Under the pieces are notes generated by a model. That model saw only the letters and a list, made by a program, of their open reading frames with translations. It was not told where the DNA came from and did not search any database. The translations under genes and the position numbers were made by a program. A DNA stretch of 64,000 nucleotides from Pediococcus acidilactici DSM 20284 (GTDB lineage Bacteria; Bacillota; Bacilli; Lactobacillales; Lactobacillaceae), in the NCBI RefSeq assembly GCF_000146325.1, contig NZ_GL397067.1, positions 127,747 to 191,746 of the forward strand. Direction: 5' to 3'. The number at the start of each line of letters is the position of its first letter. The first letter of the stretch is position 1. Of the stretch, positions 1-6,577 are shown piece after piece.

Positions 1-1
1 T

Positions 2-532
2 GCGCTGACGGATGCGGCCGTTAAAATCCATAATACTTGGATGAATTATACCGATGAAAGTGTGGATGTCAGAGCGTATACCGATGGAACGCGTCATCAT
101 ACAACTACTCCGATTGCCTATAAAGATGGGGAGAACTACGTGATGGACGTGGTATTGCGGGATAATCAGACTTCGGCAGCATTTCCAGACGGCATTTTCC
201 ATCCGCACCAAGACGTACAACACATTAAAAAAGAAAATATTGGCTTGATTGAAGTAATGGGGAGGGCAATTTTACCAGCTCGGTTAAAGACGGAATTGGT
301 AGAAGTGGAAAAGTACCTGTTAAATCAAGACAACCAAATGGCAGAAATGCATAAAACTTGGGCTGATCAATTAAAAGAAACTAAGTCGATTACGCCAGCA
401 AACGTTACTGAAGTGGTCAATACGGCCGTTGGTAATGTTTTCGCGCGGGTTTTAGCTGATGCCGGCGTTTTCAAATGGGATGAAGCTGGTAAGGCAGCCT
501 TTGCTCGTTTCATTTCCGCAGTTAAGCAATAG
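2..532 (+). CDS. galT: UDP-glucose--hexose-1-phosphate uridylyltransferase (C-terminal part)
   Basis: The reading frame is open from the window edge, so the first in-frame ATG (position 41) is internal and the gene starts outside the window. The 176 visible residues match the C-terminal part of the class II (Firmicutes-type) GalT family: a stretch with RAYTDGTRHHTTTPIA, then FPDGIFHPHQDVQHIKKENIGLIEVMGRAILP. GalT exchanges UMP between UDP-glucose and galactose-1-phosphate in the Leloir pathway, in the cytoplasm. Class II enzymes are usually near 490 residues, so about two thirds are missing. Other gal genes are probably upstream, but that is inference. An intergenic hairpin repeat follows the stop codon. 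Confidence 0.9.
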   Translation, partial: ALTDAAVKIHNTWMNYTDESVDVRAYTDGTRHHTTTPIAYKDGENYVMDVVLRDNQTSAAFPDGIFHPHQDVQHIKKENIGLIEVMGRAILPARLKTELVEVEKYLLNQDNQMAEMHKTWADQLKETKSITPANVTEVVNTAVGNVFARVLADAGVFKWDEAGKAAFARFISAVKQ

Positions 533-658
533 GACCGGAATAGGGACCGCTGAACACCTTGGTTTAAACATCCCCACGAATCTTTATACGCTTAGCGCGG
601 TAAAGTCAATAAAATAAGAGGCTGGAAAAAATAAAGCAATATTTTCAAGGATAAAAAG

Positions 659-800
659 ATTCTTAACAAGCTGTTTTGGCGGCAAGTAGGGTCAAAGCAT
701 GCGCCAAAATCCAGTCTGTTCCGTTTAACCAAAAAACGACCGTTACGCCAAATTCAGGCATAACGGTCGTTTTTGACTAGAGCAAACTACCCGACTTTTG
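659..800. repeat. Intergenic double-hairpin repeat, copy A
   Basis: A core hairpin (arms 732-749 and 757-774, 18 bp with one mismatch) is flanked by A and T runs, so it could terminate transcription in both directions between convergent galT and the XRE gene. A second hairpin lies to its left (TTTTGGCG 674-681 with CGCCAAAA 702-709). The sequence TTTAACCAAAAA before the core, the core itself and the right flank recur near 60.5 kb, and the core and flanks in inverted orientation near 54.5 kb. A weaker relative lies near 21.7 kb. Confidence 0.75.
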
Positions 801-829
801 GCGCACGCTACTTTTAGGCCGTGGTTAGA

Positions 830-1168
830 TTAATCCTTCCGCAAATAGGCCTTCGCAATGGCTTTTAAACCACGTCGCTTAAAATCGGTAACCGGCTCGC
901 CGTTAAAGTAGCGAATGCCGTCGACGGCTTCTTCAATAGTCATACTTACGGGGTGGTTTTGAATTTGGGAATCTTCCGAGCGTCCCATTAAGTAATCAAG
1001 GGACACGTCAAGAGCTTCCGCAACCTGAAGTAACTTGTCAGCTCGGGGAGCTTGCGTTTTCCAACGGTAAATACTATTAACCCCAATTCCAGCGTGTTGC
1101 GCGGTGGTTTTAAGATTCCAATTTTTCTTTAGCTTTGCGGTTAATTTGATCCGGTCGACGAGGTCCAT
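830..1168 (-). CDS. XRE-family helix-turn-helix regulator
   Basis: A 112-residue protein with an N-terminal Cro/C1-type helix-turn-helix at about residues 5-60 (LKTTAQHAGIGVNSIYRWKT, then ADKLLQVAEALDVSLDYLMG). This is the usual small repressor layout. The last 50 residues have no catalytic motif I recognise. GGAGG stands 7 bases before the ATG. It is divergent from an amino-acid permease, and the shared 298-bp region holds two copies of GAATTCAGTACTTTT, one of them inside a promoter for this gene. Autoregulation and control of the permease are plausible but inferred. Confidence 0.8.
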   Translation of the reverse strand: MDLVDRIKLTAKLKKNWNLKTTAQHAGIGVNSIYRWKTQAPRADKLLQVAEALDVSLDYLMGRSEDSQIQNHPVSMTIEEAVDGIRYFNGEPVTDFKRRGLKAIAKAYLRKD

Positions 1169-1190
1169 CGAATTCCTCCATTCTAATTAT

Positions 1191-1231
1191 CGAATTCAGT
1201 ACTTTTAGCGATAACAAATTTTGCTAAAAGT
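1191..1231. promoter_or_regulatory. Candidate XRE operator 1 with inverted repeat
   Basis: GAATTCAGTACTTTT (1192-1206) runs into a perfect 9-bp inverted repeat, ACTTTTAGC at 1201-1209 with GCTAAAAGT at 1223-1231. If one base is skipped, the pairing extends to CAG/CTG on the outside. The site lies about 25-60 bases before the XRE start codon, in its likely 5' leader. It could be an operator or an RNA hairpin. Confidence 0.45.
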
Positions 1232-1314
1232 CTGCAGAATAAATAAAAAAATTTTTACGCGGGCTAAATCCCCAAACAACGGGCTTTTAGGGCGTTATTA
1301 TGCCAAAATTATTT

Positions 1315-1340
1315 TACTGAATTCAGTACTTTTTTGTCAA
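1315..1340 (-). promoter_or_regulatory. Promoter for the XRE gene with a 14-bp palindromic operator in its spacer
   Basis: On the minus strand TTGACA (1335-1340) is followed, 18 bases later, by TAAAAT, a plausible -35/-10 pair. The spacer contains the perfect palindrome TACTGAATTCAGTA (1315-1328). The right half plus flank, GAATTCAGTACTTTT, is repeated at 1192-1206. A repressor bound here would block this promoter. Confidence 0.55.
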
Positions 1341-1466
1341 TTTGGTTATCTTAAGCGTTGTTAAAGCAAACAAAATTAAAATTTAATTAACTTTTTAATG
1401 GAAATCTATTTATTTTTACAGCGTTTTCTGGTGTAATAGGGTATAAATATTTAAGGAGGACAATTT

Positions 1467-2912
1467 ATGGAAACTACGGGTAACAACCGCAATTTTCGTT
1501 GGTACAACATTGCTTTGATTTCGTTTACGGCCGTTTGGGGCTTGAACAACGTGGTCAATAACTTTGCTAATCAAGGCCTCGTGGTCATCGTTTCTTGGAT
1601 ATTGATCATGGCGCTATATTTTATCCCTTATACTTTAATGGTTGGTCAGTTGGGAGCTACTTTCCAAGATGCGGAAGGTGGCGTTTCTTCTTGGATGAAG
1701 GAACTCTCCACTAGTCGGTGGGCTTATTTAGCAGCTTGGACATATTGGATTGTGCACGTGCCTTACTTAGCCCAAAAACCACAGGCGATCCTAATTGGGT
1801 TTAGTTGGCTTTTCCAGAGTAACGGGAACTTTGTTAACCAAACCCCGTCATACGTTGTTCAAGCACTAAGTTTAGTAATATTCTTAATCTTCTTATGGAT
1901 GGCTACTAAAGGTGTCACCACGCTTAATCGCGTGGGGAGTATTGCAGGGATTGGGATGTTTACCATGTCGATTCTCTTCATTATTTTAGGTTTAGCGGCG
2001 CCGTTTATTGCGCATTCATCGATTGCTACGGCACACATGGATCAAGTCAGCACTTATATGCCAAAATTTAATTTTAACTACTTCACCACGATTTCCATGT
2101 TAGTTTTCGCAGTTGGGGGAGCGGAAAAAATTTCCCCGTACGTTAATAAGACGCGAAATCCTTCCAAAGAATTTCCTCTAGGGATGATTTTACTTGCAAT
2201 CATGGTGGCACTGTCTGCTGTCCTAGGTTCGTTTGCGATGGGGATGATTTTTGACGCCGACCACATTCCTAATGATTTGATGGCGAACGGGTCGTATACG
2301 GCTTTCCAAATTTTAGGAAATTACTTCCACGTGGGGAACTTGTTGACCTGGATTTTTGCAATTTCCAATATTTTATCGACTTCGGCAGCGCTTGCGATTT
2401 CAGTTGACGCTCCGTTACGAATCTTTTTAAATGACGCTGATAAAAACTTTGTGCCGGCAAGTTTGCGGCGGAAAAATAAGAACGGCATCGCGATTAACGG
2501 TTACAAATTAACTGGAATTTTGGTTTCGATCATTATTATCGTTCCTGCATTGGGAATCGGTGGAATGAATGATTTATATAACTGGTTAATGAACCTTAAC
2601 TCGGTTGTAATGCCAATGCGCTATCTCTGGGTATTCGTAGCGTACATGCTATTGTCGAAGCAAATCAAGAAGTTCAACTCCGACTACGTCTTTGTTAAAA
2701 ACTCGAAGATTGGCTTTGCTTTTGGATTATGGTGCTTCTTATTTACGGCATTTGCATGTATTTTAGGGGTGATTCCTAAGATTGACTACGCAGCAAATCC
2801 AACAACTTGGTGGTTCCAATTGGCAATGAATATCATCACGCCATTTGTTTTAATCGCATTAGGGGTCATTATGCCAATGATTGCCAAACGACAAGTTAAG
2901 GAAGAACTATAA
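1467..2912 (+). CDS. APC-family amino-acid permease (glutamate:GABA antiporter-like)
   Basis: A 481-residue integral membrane protein with about 12 hydrophobic segments, the usual APC length. The first segment resembles the substrate-binding region of APC carriers (residues 12-35, ISFTAVWGLNNVVNN). The motif AVGGAEKISPYVNKTRNPSKEFP near residue 215 is typical of the glutamate:GABA antiporter and related subfamilies. The start is supported by AAGGAGGA 7 bases upstream. It stands alone between a divergent XRE regulator and a strong terminator. The substrate cannot be read from the sequence; amino-acid/amine exchange is family knowledge. Confidence 0.8.
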   Translation: METTGNNRNFRWYNIALISFTAVWGLNNVVNNFANQGLVVIVSWILIMALYFIPYTLMVGQLGATFQDAEGGVSSWMKELSTSRWAYLAAWTYWIVHVPYLAQKPQAILIGFSWLFQSNGNFVNQTPSYVVQALSLVIFLIFLWMATKGVTTLNRVGSIAGIGMFTMSILFIILGLAAPFIAHSSIATAHMDQVSTYMPKFNFNYFTTISMLVFAVGGAEKISPYVNKTRNPSKEFPLGMILLAIMVALSAVLGSFAMGMIFDADHIPNDLMANGSYTAFQILGNYFHVGNLLTWIFAISNILSTSAALAISVDAPLRIFLNDADKNFVPASLRRKNKNGIAINGYKLTGILVSIIIIVPALGIGGMNDLYNWLMNLNSVVMPMRYLWVFVAYMLLSKQIKKFNSDYVFVKNSKIGFAFGLWCFLFTAFACILGVIPKIDYAANPTTWWFQLAMNIITPFVLIALGVIMPMIAKRQVKEEL

Positions 2913-3000
2913 AGATCACGGATAATTTAGGAATAAAGCTGGTAGTTATTGATAACTGTGTTAGCTTGGCGAAAGCTTTGGATTCGATTTTAAAATTAAG

Positions 3001-3038
3001 GGCTTCTCAAGAATTTTAGATTCTGAGAGGCCTTTTTT
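3001..3038 (+). terminator. Rho-independent terminator after the permease
   Basis: Stem 3001-3014 with 3020-3032 (GGCTTCTCAAGAAT / ATTCTGAGAGGCC) and a short loop, followed by a six-T run. Confidence 0.85.
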
Positions 3039-3072
3039 AGACTCAACGACCTTACTTTTAATGCTGAAAAAT

Positions 3073-3102
3073 TTGACAAATACGAACGTACGTTTGTATA
3101 AT
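3073..3102 (+). promoter_or_regulatory. Strong promoter with a LexA-like SOS box
   Basis: TTGACA (3073-3078) and TATAAT (3097-3102) are 18 bases apart. Between them CGAACGTACGTTTG (3083-3096) fits 13 of 14 positions of the Gram-positive LexA/DinR consensus CGAACRNRYGTTYC. The wider 18 bp (3081-3098) is palindromic at 16 positions. A bound repressor would cover the promoter. A TetR-type operator is the main alternative. Confidence 0.6.
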
Positions 3103-3132
3103 TAACCCAATATATTAGTGAGGGTGATGGTT

Positions 3133-3378
3133 ATGCAAAAGTTAAGCGGAATTATTACTTCGTCGATTAAAATCATTAGTTATTCGCCACTCTTAATGCG
3201 GTTTCAGCTGACGGATCGTCGGCAGCAAAAATACAATATGCTGATCCATACACACGCGCTACGGTTTTTCCAAGAAGCACGTCCTGGATCAGCGTTAACC
3301 GCATTGGTGCGGCCTAACCAACGTGGCCAAATGGTGGTTCGCCAGTTTACAGTCTTCAACGCGGAAGTGCTGGTTTAA
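3133..3378 (+). CDS. Small unknown protein, possibly OB-fold, in a LexA-box operon
   Basis: I do not recognise a named family. The 81-residue product begins at ATG 3133, with AGGGTG 6 bases upstream; an in-frame GTG at 3118 has no ribosome site. It is basic, with alternating hydrophobic residues that look like five beta strands (about residues 5-12, 24-32, 38-44, 55-62, 67-75), and a short helix-like stretch in the middle. That pattern resembles a small OB fold, which would suggest nucleic-acid binding; this is inference only. It is first in a two-gene unit behind a promoter with a LexA-like box, so induction by DNA damage is the leading hypothesis. Confidence 0.65.
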   Translation: MQKLSGIITSSIKIISYSPLLMRFQLTDRRQQKYNMLIHTHALRFFQEARPGSALTALVRPNQRGQMVVRQFTVFNAEVLV

Positions 3379-3379
3379 A

Positions 3380-3676
3380 ATGAATGCGGATGCTAGGGTG
3401 ATTTTACAGCGAATTCAACGGTATTTTAAAAAGATTCCGAACACATATTATGCAATTAACATTGTCGACGACCGGTTTGACGATTGTTATAACTTCTTTT
3501 TCATTGTTCATAAAAAGAACAGTCGGCCACATTCGATTCCTTTGCGGAGGGTGACCCCTTATGATCTTGAATCTTTGAAAGAAGTGGTACGTGAGGTTCG
3601 GAAAGTCTATCAATTAACGATTAAGTACACTGGATTTACAACGGAACAAATTCGATGGTTGCAGTCTCCTAAGTAG
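3380..3676 (+). CDS. Small unknown protein, second gene of the LexA-box operon
   Basis: A 98-residue protein starting at ATG 3380, one base after the previous stop codon, so the two genes are almost certainly cotranscribed and may be translationally coupled. A longer in-frame start at 3323 would lie deep inside the first gene and is unlikely. The product is basic and rich in Tyr and Phe: an N-terminal helix (about 3-18), a hydrophobic strand region (YAINIVDD, FFFIVHKK), a predicted helix around 62-76, and a charged C-terminus. I see no known motif. A two-terminator stretch follows it. Confidence 0.65.
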   Translation: MNADARVILQRIQRYFKKIPNTYYAINIVDDRFDDCYNFFFIVHKKNSRPHSIPLRRVTPYDLESLKEVVREVRKVYQLTIKYTGFTTEQIRWLQSPK

Positions 3677-3745
3677 TGTGTGTTGGCGGACGATTTGCAT
3701 TAGAGTAGCGGTAATCATCTTCAAAAATTATTCAATAATGAATTA

Positions 3746-3774
3746 ATCTCTTCCCACTGTGGAAGGGATTTTTT
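3746..3774 (+). terminator. Terminator after the LexA-box operon
   Basis: Stem ATCTCTTCC (3746-3754) pairs with GGAAGGGAT (3761-3769), with one G-T pair, and is followed by a run of T. Confidence 0.75.
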
Positions 3775-3808
3775 AGTACAGGTATAAAAATAATTACTTT
3801 ATTTGGGG

Positions 3809-3835
3809 AACTGTTGGGTATCGAACAGTTTTTTT
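3809..3835 (+). terminator. Second hairpin with a T run
   Basis: AACTGTT (3809-3815) pairs with AACAGTT (3824-3830), followed by seven T. It could back up the previous terminator or act as a leader hairpin for the nhaC-like operon, whose promoter I cannot place with confidence. Confidence 0.6.
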
Positions 3836-3913
3836 AGCAGAATTTTGGTAAATTAATTGTGAAATAAATATCAAACTTTCGCTTGGATTTTATCGAAAAA
3901 GGGGGTTGGTGGA

Positions 3914-5386
3914 GTGGATAGTTTAAAAGGCGGTGAGCAAGGGTACGCAATTGAGTTTTATGGTGGCAAAAAAATGGGGATGGTCCCCATCGTGGTTTAC
4001 ATCATCATTAGTGCCGGGTTAGCAATCTTTTTCCAAGTGTATTCAATGAAAGGTTTGGCTGTAGCCTCGGTAATTGGTCTCTTTGCGGACTTTTTCTTTG
4101 TAAAGGAGAAGGCTAAGTATTGGAAAGTCATCATTAAAGGGTTAACGCAGTTTGGTAACTCTAAATTGATTTTTACCTTCATTTTAATTGGGTTATTTAC
4201 CAAATTGCTAACGGTAGGCAACATTGGCAGTGGCTTTGTCTGGTTAAGTACCCAACTGGGAATTACCGGAAGCGGCTTCGTGGTTTTTACGTTTATCGCC
4301 TCCACAATTATTTCCATGGGAACCGGTGCTCCCATTGCGGCGGTATTTGCGGTAGTACCCATTTTTTATCCGCCAGGAATTATGTTAGGAGCCAAAGCAG
4401 CGGTTTTAGTAGGTGCAATTTTAAGCGGCGTTTTCTTCGGGGATGCAATGTCGCCCAGTTCGCAGGTGATTAATACCACCATTGATACACAGCATGACAA
4501 ACAGACCCATAAGCCCGCTGATTTACAAGCCGTGATGAAAGCCCGGAGTCCGTACTTGGTGGGGGTTGCACTACTGAGCGCAATTTTGTTTTACATGTCT
4601 GGCGCGACGGGTGCGGTGATTAATCCAGCTAAATTGGCGATAATTAACCAAAATGCCGATGGAAAAGGTCTGTTCATGCTGATACCGATTGTAATTTTAT
4701 TGGTGATTAGTTTTATTAAGAAAGATTTGTTTTTAGGGCTATCATACGCCACAGTAATTGGATTAATTTTAGGGGTCGTTTTAGGTAACTTTCAAATGAG
4801 GGACATTCTAATGACTAATCGGCAACATGAACTCCTGGGAATTTTGACCACCGGGACCTTTAGCATGACTGATATTATTATTTCTTCCATATTATTGTTT
4901 GGCATGATTGCGGTGGCCGTGGAGTCGGGATGCTTGGACATGTTGTGCGAATGGATTTTAAAAAAGAAGGTTATCCAATCTCCAATGGGGGCTGAGTTGG
5001 TTTTAGTGCTTAGTATTGGGGTAATCAATATTTTGCTTTCAGGCTGTGTTTTACCAGCCATTCTACTGTTTAGTAACGTGGCGGACCAAATCGGGCAGAG
5101 TGCGAATATTTCACCCAACAAGCGCTCGTATCTACTAACTGGGGCAGCAACGACGGTGACGGCGATCATTCCCGTTAATAGTGCATTTGTTATGGGTGCA
5201 GTTACGTTAATTAATCAAATTAATGTAACCGGTTACGGCAAGGTAGCGGTTAATCCGTTTGAGATTTTTGCTTCCAGTTATTACTGCATCTTGCTAACCC
5301 TCGTTTGTTTCTTATGGGTCTTTAAACGAGAAAAGCAAAATAATACGGAAAAAGTAGGGATTAAAGGAGTATCGAGAAATGCGTAA
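3914..5386 (+). CDS. NhaC-family Na+/H+ antiporter-like transporter
   Basis: A 490-residue integral membrane protein with about 11-12 hydrophobic segments. The motif GAILSGVFFGDAMSPSSQVINTT (around residues 168-190) matches the NhaC signature region. Start at GTG 3914, behind GGTGGA. NhaC-family members exchange Na+ for H+, but some members move organic acids such as malate/lactate, so the cargo here is open. It is the first gene of an apparent four-gene operon: its stop overlaps the next gene by 8 bp, and the following genes are a flavoprotein, an ASST-thioredoxin fusion and a Crp/Fnr regulator. A transporter at the head of a thiol-redox operon suggests transport of that pathway's substrate or product (inference). 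Confidence 0.8.
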   Translation: MDSLKGGEQGYAIEFYGGKKMGMVPIVVYIIISAGLAIFFQVYSMKGLAVASVIGLFADFFFVKEKAKYWKVIIKGLTQFGNSKLIFTFILIGLFTKLLTVGNIGSGFVWLSTQLGITGSGFVVFTFIASTIISMGTGAPIAAVFAVVPIFYPPGIMLGAKAAVLVGAILSGVFFGDAMSPSSQVINTTIDTQHDKQTHKPADLQAVMKARSPYLVGVALLSAILFYMSGATGAVINPAKLAIINQNADGKGLFMLIPIVILLVISFIKKDLFLGLSYATVIGLILGVVLGNFQMRDILMTNRQHELLGILTTGTFSMTDIIISSILLFGMIAVAVESGCLDMLCEWILKKKVIQSPMGAELVLVLSIGVINILLSGCVLPAILLFSNVADQIGQSANISPNKRSYLLTGAATTVTAIIPVNSAFVMGAVTLINQINVTGYGKVAVNPFEIFASSYYCILLTLVCFLWVFKREKQNNTEKVGIKGVSRNA

Positions 5387-6566
5387 AGAATATGATGTGC
5401 TAATTGTCGGTGGCGGGCCGGGTGGTTTAACGGCGGCAATCTATGGCGGACGCGCGGAACTAAAAACCCTTTTAATTGAAAAAAGTGGTTATGGCGGCCG
5501 AATTACCGAAACGGCCGAGGTTAAAAACTACCCTGGGGTCGAACTAGATTCTGGAAATCACCTAATGGAAACTTTTAAAAAGCACGCTGAAGATGCAGAG
5601 AGCGTGGAATTGAAACGTACCACGGTAACCAGGGTTCAGCCCGTTGAAGATGGATTTATTGTATCAACGAAACGGCGGGGCGATTTTACAGCTAAAACGG
5701 TGATCTTAGATCTGGGGACTGTCCCGCGTGAATTAAACATTAGTGGTGAAAAAGAATTTGTCGGCCAAGGGGTTTCGTACTGCGCTACCTGCGACGCGGA
5801 ATTTTTTAAGGACCAAGAAATTTTCGTGGTTGGAGCAGGGGACCAAGCCATCGAGGAATCCGAATATTTAGCTAAATTTGCTAAAAAAATTAACATTGTC
5901 GTGCTCCATGATGGAGGCATTTTGGATTGCAATGAGGTGGCTGCTAAGAATATTAAGAACAATCCGAAGGTTAGCTTTATTTGGAATTCAACGTTAGCGG
6001 AAATCAAAGGAGGCGAAAAAGTTGAAGAGGTAGTTGTTAAAAATGTAAAAACTGGAGCATTAACTACCCACACGACCAAGGGGGTGTTCTTCTTTATCGG
6101 AATGACGCCCCAAACCAGTCTGGTAAAGGGATTAGTTGAAATGAATGGACACGGATACATTCACGTAAATGAGAAGCAAGAAACTAACCTTCCAGGATTA
6201 TACGCAATTGGGGATTGCACGGATAATTATTTAAAACAAGTAATTACAGCTTGCGGTGATGGCGCTTGCGCGGTGGTCGCAGCGGAACGCTACCTGACTG
6301 AAGAAAAACAGCTAGCTCAAATTTTAAACGATTTCGATGCGAAAGTGGCGTTCATCTTTTTCAATCCATACGAATCCCAGGACATTGACCAAGCAACCAA
6401 GTTTGAAAATGCCCTGGTAGAAAAATATAAAGTCTACCGTCAGGACGTTTCACACCAAACCGTCTTATTTAACCAATTGAAACTTAATCACACAGTGGTG
6501 GCAGCGCTATACGAACATGGACAGTTAACGAAAATTATTAATAGCATTGAAGAATTAGAAAAATAG
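5379..6566 (+). CDS. Thioredoxin-reductase-like flavoprotein with C-terminal extension
   Basis: A 395-residue protein. It has an FAD-binding GGGPGGLTAA (11-20), the redox-active pair CATC (135-138), an NADPH-binding VGAGDQAIEE (about 151-160) and the second FAD motif YAIGDC (about 275-280). This is the complete thioredoxin reductase core. Family members are usually 305-320 residues. The extra C-terminal 80 or so residues (from about 312) read like a degenerate thioredoxin fold: a strand VAFIFFNP, a helix, a strand KVYRQDV and a final LYEHGQLTKII, without a CxxC pair. It overlaps the antiporter gene by 8 bp and ends 11 bases before the ASST-thioredoxin gene. It probably reduces the thioredoxin domain of that neighbour (inference). 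It is distinct from a housekeeping trxB in both context and length. Confidence 0.85.
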   Translation: MRKEYDVLIVGGGPGGLTAAIYGGRAELKTLLIEKSGYGGRITETAEVKNYPGVELDSGNHLMETFKKHAEDAESVELKRTTVTRVQPVEDGFIVSTKRRGDFTAKTVILDLGTVPRELNISGEKEFVGQGVSYCATCDAEFFKDQEIFVVGAGDQAIEESEYLAKFAKKINIVVLHDGGILDCNEVAAKNIKNNPKVSFIWNSTLAEIKGGEKVEEVVVKNVKTGALTTHTTKGVFFFIGMTPQTSLVKGLVEMNGHGYIHVNEKQETNLPGLYAIGDCTDNYLKQVITACGDGACAVVAAERYLTEEKQLAQILNDFDAKVAFIFFNPYESQDIDQATKFENALVEKYKVYRQDVSHQTVLFNQLKLNHTVVAALYEHGQLTKIINSIEELEK

Positions 6567-6577
6567 GGGTGAATAAA

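Noticed and set aside
3857-3874. A Crp/Fnr-type site upstream of the NhaC-like gene
   Set aside because: TTGTGA and ATCAA half sites are present, but the spacing and the other half do not fit the consensus, so I do not call it.
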